From positions 3,337,924 to 3,401,923 of the forward strand of contig NC_037592.1 of NCBI RefSeq assembly GCF_003073045.1: a stretch of DNA of 64,000 bases, written 5' to 3'. This DNA comes from Pomacea canaliculata. Lineage: Eukaryota > Mollusca > Gastropoda > Architaenioglossa > Ampullariidae. A program made the translations under genes and the position numbers. The notes beneath the pieces were generated by a model that saw only the letters and a list, made by a program, of their open reading frames with translations, did not search any database and had not been told where the DNA came from. Below, piece by piece: positions 23,191-36,205 of the stretch (position 1 is the first letter of the stretch; each line of letters starts with the position of its first letter).

Positions 23191-26100
23191 AGTCGTTACT
23201 CCGCGCACATCGCACGCGCAGCCATCAGCGCTGCACGAACTCTCACCGGTGACTACGACAACAGAAGGTGGGGAGCGACATCGCGCAGGTTAGAAGAACA
23301 AACACAGCTTTCAGTGGAACGTCGCTTGTCCAGTTCACCACTCACCACAGTCCAGGTAAGGATTTCTTTTAAAAATATAAACATAAGAGTAACACTTAGT
23401 GCTCCGTCATACCTTCTAATCACCTCCTGTCTTCCCTGGGGATGAGGAACAAATCAAGTTCGCACACCTGTTTGTCCTTCAAATCGGTGAATGCACGCGC
23501 TAACTTTGACTGTCGTGACAGGTGTACATGTTGCATGTCAGTCAGTAGCTTGTGAGCCTGGAGAGTTCTAGGTAAACCAAGTTCCGACACATGGAAGCTA
23601 GGTGAAAGATAATGTTGGTAATGTAACTAACTCTTCTACCAGTTCACGTTTTTACTTTGCCAACAGCAGGCATCGCAGTTTCACACTATGACCGCCATCT
23701 GTTCATCAGTGAAATATTACTGGGCAGGTCATGCGTGTAAAGGGGATGGAATTCTTTTCATGAGAAGATTGTTTTGGCATAACAAGCTCAATAGCATGTT
23801 TATATTTGTATAATTAAGCCGACACAATGTTTGTGTAGGGTGGGGGTGGGCTAGGGAATTAGGACTTGGTGTTTCAGGGTTAGGGTCAGGGAACATTCTT
23901 GTAAACATGTGTCACGTGCTGAGAAAGACGAACAGCTTGACCAACAAGGAGATTTGTGTCCATGTCTTCGGTGTATTACTAACAAGCGCACACCCGATGT
24001 TTCACTTGTGCCTAATAAATGGCTTGCTATATGAAAAGATATTATTGAAGTCAGTGATGGGGAAAGAGGTGCACGTTTGGGACATGAGAGTGGGAAAAGA
24101 CTACTGAGGCAGCCCTCTCAAACTATTGAGTCAACCTTTACAGACTATTGAGGAAGCCCTCGAAAACAGTAAATTTGTGTCTGGGGAGGAGAAGAGAGAG
24201 AGAGCAAGTTTTTAAATCTTGGCTTCTCGCAAAAAAGATAAAATAAAAGACGATGGCGTGCTATTCCGTCTGAGATCGAATCAGATCCCGTGCAATCCAT
24301 TTCCAGATAAGAGAAAGAAAAAAGATCTTTCAAACTGTTTTGCAAGTCAGACACATGGCAGCTGCCTCTGCACGATTCCTGACGTGAAATCTCGCGAGAC
24401 AGACACAAAACCCTTGGGATACAATCAACCACCTTGAACAGGAGGACGTGATGTCCTGCTCCCTCTGCACCGACAAGTGGGACTGAGCATCCTCAGAGAT
24501 AGACATGTCATCCATCGCGACTTCTGAAACTGTGATTCCCTTCCTCCCCAACCGACTTTAATTAATTCATTAATCAATTCGCAGTATGGAGGATGTTTCA
24601 CGTTGAGTACTAGCCATTCTTGAGCAAATCCTTGCTGTCATCAGCACTTGGCTTGTGTGTATACGCACGAACATTACTTTTGGGTATTATCTATAGGTTA
24701 ATCAGTATACATACATATATTGCTGGGTTTACATCTTATATAATGTGCTCGCATGCCTGTAGTAATAATTGTTATTTACAACAAATACAACAGATATATG
24801 CGTATTCGCCATGTATGGTGTTTAGGACGAAGAATAATTGTCCAATATTTATCAAAATTATTAATATTTATTTGTAGCCGTCTGCATGCCTGCCTGTGTA
24901 CTTATCTGAACGAATAACTGAGTATGGAAATTCTTAGTTCGCATTTAGTCCATAGTTCTGCCTCCTTCTTTCTTTCCTTCCTGATGCTTCGTCAGGATTG
25001 GGCGGAAAGAGGCGGGTGGCAGAGACCGATGTTTCTGCCCCACAACCCTGTTGACGCTGTCGCTACTGGATACGCCGTTTTTAGCGGTTGCCAAGGAAAC
25101 AAATAATGGAGTTGGTGTTCGACATTGAACTTGTCCACTTAGATGCCATGGTGGGAGGAGGGAGGGAGGGGATCAAGCACCTTGATCGCTTGCAGCTGCC
25201 CTCCTAATCTTAACAGAGTTCTTCCTGCTGACCTGAAACGCGATCACAGATCGTCAGGACAAGAGGTTTGAGCGATGCGGGTATGAATCACCCGGATGTA
25301 CCCGCCGAGTGTTTTCGTGATCTGTCTCGCATTTCGAAGACTAAAGCTTCCTTCGGGATGTTTGTCTTTGTTTTCATCATTATTATTATTATTACTATTA
25401 CTACTACTACTGACCTTTGTCCCTTGTTGGGTCGGTGACTGGTAAACCTCTTGTCCGGCCAGATGGTGGGTAAGCTTCCCAGGTGCTCAATAACTAGATA
25501 GTGTTGAGTATAAATAACTAAAAAGTGTTGAGTATAAATAACTAGAGAGAGAGAGACAGAGCACGTGAATTTATGAATGTTTGTGGACAAAAGTTTAATG
25601 CAAACTGTCTGCTGTGTACAGTACAGTAAGTCGATCATTGTGTTTAAGAAGAATATGGACATAACTGATGTGTGTCTGTTTTAAAGCAGGAAAAGCAAAC
25701 AATGGAGTGAAGCGTGTTTGTTTAAAAACAACTTGGTTTGAGATGCAACACAGAGATTTGTGTCACCTTGCTGTTGGCAAAGTCTCGTCTGCTGACACAT
25801 TACATCATCTAAAAAATATACTTGTCATTTTCAACTAGAAAAAAATATTTTTCCGTCAAAAGAAATTGGTTAAGCAGGGGTTGTTTTTTTTTTTCTTGAC
25901 AAATCTGCTTCAGCGTTTTTTCCGAAAATAAAGAAACGAAAAAAAAAAAAAAAAAAAAGAGGAAAATAACCCAGTAAAAGGACAGAAAACCCGATTTTTA
26001 AGAATCCAACATCTTCAGGGCAGCCAAGGAATCCCAACCAAAGAGCTCCCATTGAATTAATTTTTTTATCCGCGCTACTAGTTGGTCCCTGCGTGAGGCA

Positions 26101-26545
26101 CGAGGATGTTTTTGTTACCTGCGCACAACAGGGAACACAGAGAAGAGCCTGGAGTCTGTGAGTGGCACAAGTCTGGGAGGCCACAAGTTGGGCTCAACAC
26201 ACTGCAGGTCGCTTCTCAGGCAGACGAGACAGTTGGTGATGAGCAAACACCACCTACTTTATTCGTCTACCCCACTCCTCATTCATTGTCCATCCCCCCT
26301 CACTCTCCTGAACACTCGTCAGCATGTCTAACATTCTTCATGGATTTTTCTTCTCTTTCCTTCCCGTCCTCCTTCTGTCTCTCTCTTTCTCATCTCTCTC
26401 TCTCACAATCCGAGCGTATCTCTCTGATTTCACTCGATTGTCGGTGCCGCCTGGGACTCGCCTCAAAACTAAGGAACTGGTCTTCATCTAACACAGACTA
26501 GGGGATGGATCATCATTATTTGTCCTTCTCCATCTCTTCGTCCTT

Positions 26546-26546
26546 C

Positions 26547-26590
<44 letters not shown>
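26546..26590. repeat. (CAA)n trinucleotide repeat
   Basis: About 15 CAA units, followed by AAT-rich sequence. Confidence 0.9.
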
Positions 26591-29500
26591 GAATAATAAT
26601 TCCGAAAAGACGTTGGACGAAAACGGCATCTGCATCTGTTAATGCCGTGCATCTGTTCTCTCTTTTCTAAAAAAGGAAATCCTCAGGGCAGACAAAAATG
26701 ACAAGGAGGGAATTGGCGGTGAAATAGCTGTTCATTATACTGCACATGCCCTCCATTAAAGAAAATCTTGTGATGAAACTTGCTCCGGACTCTGCTATCT
26801 ACGCTGCTAGGCGACGCGCGAATCTTTGTGAGCTAATTAAAGCTCCGAGCCCCGTTGCATGAGCTTTCATAAGTCGTTCCACACGCAAAAGTTTTCCATA
26901 AATTTCAACGCTAAACAGGATCTTTTATCTGTGGAGAGGACTAGGCCCACCTCCATGCAACATCGCTTGGTCGTAGAAAGCTTTGCTGGTGGAGACGATG
27001 GGTAAGTTGGGATATTTTAAGAGTGATAAGGAGAAGGATGAGACTTGGTGCTAAAAAGTTAAGGAGCTTTTAAGACAATGGCTATTTGTGGAACACGACT
27101 CTTGTAGATAGCAAGGTCTCTGCTCGTCTCCTAAGCGATGTAGGTTGGCTGTAGTTTGTTGGTGACGAAGCGAAGGCCAAAGGTCACTAGTGGATACTTT
27201 CATCTCCGCGGCTTCTCTGGATCCCGTATACTTCCATCTCCACTGGTCCTTGGCATAGCTTTTCTTCCTCCGTTCTCTCCCTTCCCCTATCTGTATTGCC
27301 CAGTCTAGCAGGACAACGCAAAAAATGAGGTTGTCAGCCACTAGTATTAAAAAAAAGAAAAAGGAAATCTTTACTTGGCAAATCTCGATGTAACAGCACC
27401 ACAGACATTCCCATGTTGGGAATCAGGATATGGATGTTGTCCTCATATACTTAACATGGCGGCAGTGATAATCCAAAACAAGTCAAGTCCTGGCCTTTAG
27501 AGTTTCAGATTCCTCGCTGCATCTCCGCCAGGCTGTAAGGTCTTGGCATCGGTGACATTTTATTGCTGAGGGTAGTAGAATGGAGCGGCACTCAAACCGA
27601 ATGTAAGAAAAGTCGTAAAAGTCTTTTTTTTCTCTCTCCGATCAGTGTTGCTTCCGTAAACTGTAACTGTTCCAGATATAGATACTTCAAAAGTGAAAAA
27701 CATTTATCACACAGAGATACAAGGAGTCATGTCAGGAAAGTTGTGCAAACAAGATTACATGTTTGATTAGTGTGCTGGCATCAAGTGGACCTAAAAGCTT
27801 CTCAGCGGGCAAGAAGGAAGTGAACAAAAGCTGCTTCTCTCTCGTCTTTTCTGTGTCGTGAACGTGTCATCGCCACGACAGACGATCCCACGTCCTTCCT
27901 AATGGCTTTGTCCATCTTCGGTGCCATGTGACAGTCGCCGGTGAAGTCCACGGGTGTCGGGTACTGGTGGCTAACTGGGTAACGATCGCCGCGTCATCAG
28001 CACGACGAGTCTATACTTTTCTCTTCTTATCCTCTTATCTTACCATGGTGCCCCCAGTTGCTGTCTGCACGGTCGATCTCACGATGGCTTGTTCGCTGGC
28101 ATTTTTGCGGTGAAGGTTCGTTACACACGATGTCCATGATCTTGAATACTGTAATGTTCATCATTTCGATAATTATTATCTTTTACTCAGCTCTGTTCTT
28201 TATTTCGGAACACAATGATAGTGATTATTTTAGAATAAAGCGATGTTTATTATTTAGCAGTACAATGATGTTTATAATTTTAGAATAAAATGGGATATAT
28301 TATTTTGGTATACAATGATGTTTATTATTTTAAAATACTAATTATACAATTCTGTTTCTTATTTTGGAACACGCGCTGTTCCTTATTACTGCACGCGCCA
28401 TCTTCAATCTTTAGCACAGACGCGAACACACCTGCAAACACGAGGAATAAACCCAAACACTAGACCTGCAGGCCACCATCATGTTTAGCCGGAAATTAGC
28501 AGACGAAGGTCATGGGTCAGACCACAGGCACTTATTTGTAAGTAGACAAAAAGCTTTACCGTCTCTGGGGTGTGGTGACAAGATCAAAGAGGCGGCAGGC
28601 TGTTGATGTTTTACACCGACAGCGATGAGGCTCCATCACCTCAACAAAGGGCGAGATGCACCTGGGGACTGTCTACCACCAGTAGGGTCAGGGTTTGTTT
28701 ATTTACTTCCATCTAGCCGCTCAAGGTAAGAATCTACAAAAAATAAGAGCTTTTAAATGGCTTGTTCATCATGTTTGGCGGTTAATTCGCTTCTGTCGAG
28801 TTAATGCTGCCTGGCACACTATTTTTTTTTTTAAAAGAATTTTTTCTGTGTTGCAGAAAATGAGTGGGTAGCGAAGCCTGCGGGCTCCTGCAGCAGATTG
28901 GCAGGACTGAGGACTTGTATGGACTCGCAGCACGGAATCACGTCTCCACAACGGTTTTCTTGCTCTCTTTTCGCAGCAAGGGAGAGAACAAGAGGAAATG
29001 CTTTTAATGAGGACAGAGGGGGAGAAACCCAACCTTCGGTTCTCTTCGTCGTCTTAAGTGACTGTTTCCTTTCTGGCTTCCTGGGCCTGCTCTTGTGATG
29101 GAAAACAGCCTGAAGTCACGAGAGGGAATTCACGTGACGGAATCCACGTGATCATACTGACCTTCTGTGGGGTGCGCGTGACAAGGACAGAGGTGTCAAA
29201 GAACCTCCCTGTAACACCAGGCATGAAATGGTGGACCTTCCTGTGGAATCGCAAGCTGACGGGAGATTACATTATCTTTGTTTGATCTCAGATGCCTTTG
29301 ATCCTTGGGATGAGCATCTCTCAGACTTGTGAAGCCCGGATGTCTGATTGATTAAAATGCGGATACAGCTTCGGATTTGAACCCTGACTTATGTTATAAT
29401 GTATGCTCACGAAATACTGCATCAGACAAATTACAAAATATCTCCTCTTAGCAGACGAACAGAGAGACCAGAACTTCCATCAAAATTATTCTAAAATTTT

Positions 29501-29675
29501 TTAGAGTTATTTATTATTGGATGGAGATTTTTTTTAATCGTTCTCCATCTTTTTCAAGTTGAGGAAAAAAATTGTATTTGTTCATAGGTAGGTTGATTAA
29601 CAGAAAACTTGATTGGACATGAGATTTATTGAAATATCGCAAGCAGGTGTCATTTGAACATCCACAAATTAGGTC

Positions 29676-30965
29676 ATGAATTTGGGGCTGAAAGATGTGA
29701 ACAGCACGGGGCTGGGAGGCGGCATGGAGACCCTGCACGTGCTCACAGACCAGGTGGGCGAAGGAGGAAAGACGGTCCACCCCATCCCTCTGATCTCGGT
29801 GGACCTCAGCCTTCAGATCGTGTGGTTCACCGTGCTGGTCAGCATCTGCTCCATCTTTGGCACTGTCGGCAACATCCTTGTTCTGCTCGTCTACGTGCAG
29901 CGCAACGACAGGCGCACCGCCAACACCTTCATCCGGGTGCTGGCCGTCATCGACCTCGTCGTCTGCGCCATCATCATGCCATACACCATCGTCTACGAGC
30001 TGCACCTGGTGACCTCCGACCTTCTCTGCCGCGCGGTCGAGCTCCTGCGTCACGTGGCCATCACGGCGTCCAACCTGACGATCGTCGCCGTCGCCGTAGA
30101 ACGCTACGTGGCCGTGTGCGTCATACGTCACCGTCTGACGGTCCAGAACGTCAACCACGGCATGATCGTCGTGGTGGTTGGCTCCGTCGTCATCTCCCTC
30201 CCTTCCATCGCCGTATTCGCCGTCGTCAGTGAGGAGGAGGTCAAGGGGTTGCCGTGCTCGCTACCTCATCAGTTCTCGCCCAACTACACCTTCTGCCACT
30301 TCACTCTCACCATCGCGGGCCCAGTCCTCAGCCGCAGCTACCAGGCCGGTCTCATGCTCATCTTCTTTCTCTCCTTCGTCCTCATCCTCTTCTTCTACGC
30401 GCTGGTCTACGTGTCGCTATGGAGACGCTGCAGACGGCGAGCACGGAACTGCGCGAAGGTCGACTCCGACGTCTCTGAGATGGAGAAGAAAGAAAGTTCC
30501 GTGTCATTTCCGGAAGGAATTCAGGACCAGAAAGAACTATTTCTGCAAGACTTGCAGGGCCTGCTGGAGAATGTCAACCAGGGGACAAAATGTTTGATGC
30601 CAGAGCGCGCCACCCGGGAGTCGACCGACCAACCGTTCACATCCTCACCTGCTGGGGCACCGTTCGGCATCTCCGTTGCCAGTGGCAACCGCAGGCAGAG
30701 CCAGTTGTACACGCGAACTGCCCGGATGTTGTTTCTGTGTAGCATCGTCTTTCTGGTCACGTGGCTGCCTTTCTGGGTGGACATATTTGGCTTCACTCAC
30801 AACCTGTGTCTCAGGTACTTGTTTTTCGTGGGCAACGCCTCCAACCCACTGATATACGGACTGGCCAAACTCTCACTTCAGACATTCGTTGATGAAAGTT
30901 TTATCGAAGTACAAACCTCTGTGGTGCATGACATTCAGAAATGGAGTCAAGTGACATCATGTTGA
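29676..30965 (+). CDS. Orphan class A (rhodopsin-like) G protein-coupled receptor
   Basis: A single 429-residue frame with seven hydrophobic helices. Class A landmarks: G65-N66 in helix 1, Asp93 in helix 2, Cys118 at the top of helix 3, E142-R143-Y144 at its cytoplasmic end, W363-L-P in helix 6 and N390-P-L-I-Y394 in helix 7. Asn9 and Asn203 are glycosylation sequons; Cys194 or Cys207 could bond to Cys118. Intracellular loop 3 is long (about 250-345). The helix 3 position where aminergic receptors carry Asp (3.32) is Arg125, so a biogenic amine receptor is unlikely. A peptide-type receptor is plausible; the ligand is unknown. An in-frame TAG two codons upstream supports this start, with Met17 as an alternative. 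Confidence 0.92.
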   Translation: MNLGLKDVNSTGLGGGMETLHVLTDQVGEGGKTVHPIPLISVDLSLQIVWFTVLVSICSIFGTVGNILVLLVYVQRNDRRTANTFIRVLAVIDLVVCAIIMPYTIVYELHLVTSDLLCRAVELLRHVAITASNLTIVAVAVERYVAVCVIRHRLTVQNVNHGMIVVVVGSVVISLPSIAVFAVVSEEEVKGLPCSLPHQFSPNYTFCHFTLTIAGPVLSRSYQAGLMLIFFLSFVLILFFYALVYVSLWRRCRRRARNCAKVDSDVSEMEKKESSVSFPEGIQDQKELFLQDLQGLLENVNQGTKCLMPERATRESTDQPFTSSPAGAPFGISVASGNRRQSQLYTRTARMLFLCSIVFLVTWLPFWVDIFGFTHNLCLRYLFFVGNASNPLIYGLAKLSLQTFVDESFIEVQTSVVHDIQKWSQVTSC

Positions 30966-33900
30966 TGTGTAAACTATTCTATAGTTTTGTTGTCTGTGGA
31001 CAAGTGGACAACAAACAAAATTCCTTCATCGCAGCAGTCGGTGAAGAACTGTATGATGAGCTTTTGAGTTGTTAAAAAAGAGAAGATAATGACGATGAAA
31101 AGTGTTTGATAAACATTTACATTCTTGGTGACAATACTATAAACCGCAGAAACCACACACACAAACAGCCACACACTCTTTCTCACTTGTATACTTTCCC
31201 ATACACTCATTCTCTCTCACTCTCTCTCTCTCACTCAGTCACAAGTCTGTTTGACATTTAATGTATTTTATGTTTTTAATAATACTTTCTCTCGTTCTGT
31301 GCAAGACATGTTCTTCTACTTCTTTATTGTCTGCGCTTCATGTTTGTGTTTTTGTCTGCAGGATGTGTTTGCTCTGCTGATCATTATCTTTTTGTCTGTG
31401 TGTTTGCGTGCGCGCTTGGAATTATGTTTCTGTCGACATGCTGGTATAGATTTAATTGTTCTTGTCATTGTATTGCATTTTCCCTCTGTTCTCCTTACAT
31501 CATGATTGTCCTTCTATCCGTTCATATGCCTTGATGCTTTCATGCTGACTTTTCTGTTCACTAATCCTGTCTTTCTTCCTAACGGTCACGTCGTCCGGAA
31601 TGGCGTCATCAACGATTTTTGTCTCAACAGTCAATAAAAAGATTCTCTGTTAACGATGATGTTTTTATTCATCATTGCTGCGACAACATATTTCTCTTCC
31701 AAAGTGTGAGTGGATGTTTCTAGTATGTATTTGCATTTGATCATTAACCAACTAGTCATTAACCAATTAACCAGTAATGTATGTTTGTCTTTAAACGAAC
31801 GCATTCGCCAACAAGTAAACTGCGTTTGCTACCAAATGTAGCCTCAATTCAAATTTTGAAAGCAAGTAACATTCAACATGGTCAATAGTTTCTCTGTTAA
31901 ATCAAAGAATGAATTTTTAAATTTTCGTATTTTCTGTGAGACAACATCAAAACGACGATAAGAAACGATGTCAAGAACTCTATCTATCATATATTTATTC
32001 AATCTCTTTACTCTTCGATTTTTTACAAAACACACCAAACTATATTCAACAAACAGTGAACAGAACCTGTTTACCTTTCAGACCACCGAATGTAAATTCT
32101 AAATGTAAATTCTTCCAATTTTCATCGAAGAGACCATTTCATGTGTTTGCAGTGGCCATTGAAGAAAATTATAGATTTGATAGCAAGACCAATCAAAGTA
32201 ATTTAGAAGAAAGACATAAAAACCTAAAAGAAATATTTTGTGAAAGTATGTTAATACTTGCTTTGCTCGTTGCCCATGGCAACGCTGCCTGCAGTCTGCA
32301 CGGACACGGAGCAGGCAGGCGGGGGTCGAGTTGACCTGGACTTACAAAGCCCTCGTCTGTTGTATTCCCAGAAGCTTAGAGAGCTGTTGTCCATTACTAG
32401 GGAGGGTGGCATGGTGTGTGAAATCTCTCCTTCTCTCTTTTCCTGTTTTACATTTCTCTACCTCACGTTTCTCATCGTATTGACATTCTACACTTCCGAC
32501 ATTTTGCTAACTTTAATAAAATCGAATATTTTATCACTCCCATCCGGTTCTGATTATGAAAAAAACCCAACTTTTTTTGATCAAATTTTTTGGCTTGCAG
32601 AATATCGACAATAACCGCTGACCGTGAACTAAAATGACATTCTATTCAACTCACTTCGCGTCCTCTCACCAAAGAAGAAGCCTCGAGTCCCGACGGCGTT
32701 CATTTCTTAATTGTCCATCCTCTCAAACAAAATATAGATCGAATTATGGAATTTTCTTTTTTCAGTGTTCCCCTTCATTTCTTCGGCCAATCCTCTAACC
32801 ACTTTAATACCTCAACACCCCGACAGCCCGACACCCCTGTCCTGTGACTGAATCAGACAAATAGCAAGCGGTGTTGATTTTTCCAGCATTTCGACGAGCA
32901 CGTGCACTGGGGTCGATGATAACCACTTTGTCAATATGGAAAATTGTTTCCCTCGTGGCGCTCGCATGCCATCGTGTTGTGAGATTAGCCACAAGCCAGT
33001 GGACTCCCTTTGCACGAAAAATGGAAAGAAAACAACAGTCGCACTATTGACTATTGCATCTGCTCCACACAAACACAGAGAGAACTCAATGTAGACGAGA
33101 GACACGAATCAAAACATCTATAATGTCGCTGACCGTCAGTGTGGACACTGTGATAGTGGTAGAGACAGAATTAGTTGATACAGAAAATATTATTCTGGAT
33201 GATGATGTTGGGGAATCATTCTTTTATAAGTATTGCAACTGAAGCTGACAAACTTGCTTGAAGTCTTTGATGAACTAGAGTCCTCCCTTGATGAGTGGGA
33301 AGACATTTTAAAAAATTGTCTTGTATATTCTTATGTACTCTTGTAGATTATACATGTACCCTTGTATATTCTATATACTTTTGTATATATTTTGTATACT
33401 CTCATATATTCCTTATACTCATGTTTATTCTGTATTGGACTCCCTGCATGACATAGCGGCTCCACACAAGACAGAAGGAAGCCCAGGGTTTACGAGGAAA
33501 TTCAGACTACAGTCAGTCCCGGGGACAGAAAAATACACAGAAAAAGACGTTGCTATGGAAACAAGATTTGCAATAAAAGAAATCAAGGCAGAAGTAAAAT
33601 GAACAATAAAAATCCACAGGCATCTAGGAGGTAGACAGGAGCAATCTGCAGACAGTCTGAGTCCCTAACATTTAAAGGTCCTTTAAGAGTCGATCGAAGA
33701 TTTTCTCTCATTCGTTCAATTGTTATTTTGTTGCTCTTTCTATTTTTTGTTTTTTTTCTCTTTTCTCTGTCTCTGTCTCTCTCTCTTTTTTTGTCTCTCT
33801 CTCTGTCTCTCTCTCTCTTTTCTCTGCATGTATGTGTGTGAGAGAGAAAGGAGGGAGACCCTGACCCTGCCCTAAACTACACAATATCGACATAAAATGT

Positions 33901-34522
33901 TCTCTCTGCCATTTTAGAGTGGATATAATACTGCAATTCGTTATAAGTGCTTAAAATATCAATAAATTCTCAATGCTCAAAATATTATGTATATTGTTCT
34001 GTGATTAAAATTATACTTTGTGTTTAAAATAATACATTCTGAATAGTTATAGTAATGCGGTCTGTTCTGAGTGGTTATACAGCAGTCCTTGCCATTTCCA
34101 GTTCTGCTGATTGTTGACCGCAGATAAACAATCCGAAAACAGCGAATAATTTAGTGGCAAGATGAAAGTGGTCTCGTGCATTTTCTACCATGCATTTTCT
34201 GTTTCGTGTGTGATTGCACGTGTCTGTTAGTCTTGACTAGAATCAGCATGCCGAGAGAAGCTGTGAAAGACAAACAAACAAGTTCAGCAAAGTTAAACAA
34301 AACAAACTCCACAATGCCAGTGGCCTTAGGGAAATGTTCAAAGCATTTGTTTCAGATGTTGGACTGTAGGACGGAAAGATCAGGTTTACAATTAATTTTA
34401 TTAAACTGTTTGTTTGTTTGACTAAAAAAGAAAGCACATCTGAGGCCGTAGTTAGGAAGCGAGGATGTTGTTGCCCCTGGGCGACATGGGACAGTCAAGG
34501 ACAAGCATCTTGTTTTTTCTGA

Positions 34523-34640
34523 AGTTATAAAGCGGTATCTGGACAGGCAGATGTTGTTCCCCCGTCCTACCCAGCAGAAAGCCATAGTTATAAAGCGGTA
34601 TCTGGAGAGGCAGATGTTGTTCCTCCCACACAGTATAAAA
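34523..34640. repeat. Two-copy imperfect direct repeat, 63-bp period
   Basis: AGTTATAAAGCGGTATCTGG begins at 34523 and again at 34586; both copies continue with AGGCAGATGTTGTTCC. A third partial copy of the end lies near 34462. Confidence 0.7.
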
Positions 34641-36089
34641 ACATGGCAAAGTGTCGGGCTTTGTAGTCCCAATGTTACCCCGGGGACACGACTTACTCTC
34701 GGTTCGTAACTACGGTCCCCGCGGGTGTCGGGTGTTGCTGTGTGAGGATGCCAGCGGAACGAGAGCCAGCAGACAGAAGACAATTGCAGACTGTTGCTTC
34801 TTCTCTGTTCACGTCTGACAGACTTTCAGATGAGTATCCTTTACCACAGAATTTTCTGGAAATGTCGGTGAGCTAATTGCTTAGTCCTCGAACATTACAA
34901 CCTATCAAAGTTCCTTCTTGAATCGACCTTGAATGCGAAATGGAAACCGAAATAAACATCAATCACCAATGTCCTGTAAGCAGGGCATTGACAAGATTAC
35001 AAGCTGATGCTGAGTAATTTTGGAAACTAGAATTATGGTTTTGCGCTTCTTATAATCTTGCTAAGAAACCTACTTTTTTCGGGTGTTTTAAAAATTCTGC
35101 ATCAAAGAAGGATGATTAAGTTTTAAAAATTTAATTAATTTATTTTAGAAAAAAGCGTCCAGAAGACATTTTATTTTTACATCAATGACTTCTATTTAAA
35201 ACATCCCTGTAAAGCATTAGAAATTAATTTACTCCAGAAGAAGAAATTATTCATCGCTCATCAGTCCACCCGAGTGGCGACACCAACATCACCTTCACGC
35301 CGTTCAACCAAATATCGAATTCATCTTTACTGTAGACATGACTCTGGATAAACAAGACTTGATTGTATGAGACAAAAGGCCATCAAAGCAGATTATTTCC
35401 TTCCTTTCTCTCAATGGACCCCAGGGGATAAGTTCTGTCGACATCTGTTGTCGATTCTGATTTTATTTTACCTACCTTTTTGTTTGCGAAAAACAAATCT
35501 TTCCCTAATACATTCTCTACCTTTTATTTATATGTTTCTTATTTACTTCATGCTTCTAAAACATTAATCCTTTCCTGGCAGCTGCCTGTGTCAGCGTTGC
35601 CTTGTGACGTCCTCGGGTAGGTGACCAATGGCAGCGCGGACGCCGGGGTCAGGGTTACCTGGACAATGTGTGACGCACGTAGAGGAGCAAACAGACAGAG
35701 AGTACAGCTGAGAAAACACAGAGAGACGCCAGAGATAAGGAATCTGTTAATTCCTCGCAAAACTGACAAAAATCGTCACTTCCGCTGGCAGGCTCTTACG
35801 AACCTGCAGACAGACGAGACCAAGTCAATACTCAAAGCCACGGAAAGGGGATCGGGGGAGAGGAGGAAGAGAAGGAGGGAAGACCAGTCTCTTGGCTGAA
35901 ATCTCTTTGTAATCAAAACCTTTTTTTTTTTTTCGTCTGTGGGTTTTGTGAAAATCAATGCGCTCTTAGGAAAGCGATCTGAGGTCGACAAATGTTTACA
36001 TCCACGCTGGGACAAGGAGACATGCAGGCTTCTCGTCTTCCGGTAGAGAGGTGACATCACACGAGGTGGGGAAGGAGAATGGATCAATG

Positions 36090-36205
36090 CTTAAAAACCA
36101 AGCAATGGTAATAGCAACCGCAGACTGGGCTTCATACCTTAAAAAAGCAAACAGAGGTAATGGCAACGACCAACTGGGTTTCATACCTTAAAAAGCAAGC
36201 GGTGT
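36090..36205. repeat. Degenerate tandem repeat, about 50-55-bp period
   Basis: Three degraded units start CTTAAAAA and contain a GGTAATRGCAAC core followed by ACTGGGYTTCATAC. Confidence 0.55.

Larger units (their letters stand above)
22087..29675. other. Intergenic region, mostly unique sequence with microsatellites
   Basis: I find no protein-coding gene in these 7.6 kb. A GC-rich, CpG-containing stretch at about 23080-23356 ends in a good donor (CAG then GTAAGG at 23357), and CAAG then GTAAGA occurs at about 28725. Either could be a 5' untranslated exon of the GPCR gene downstream, but nothing proves it. Three spaced copies of TGTGACGATGTTTCTT lie at about 22210-22265. Confidence 0.4.

Noticed and set aside
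29514-30158. 214-codon frame antisense to the GPCR
   Set aside because: It is a shadow of the GC-rich, codon-biased receptor gene and ends with the gene's coding region.
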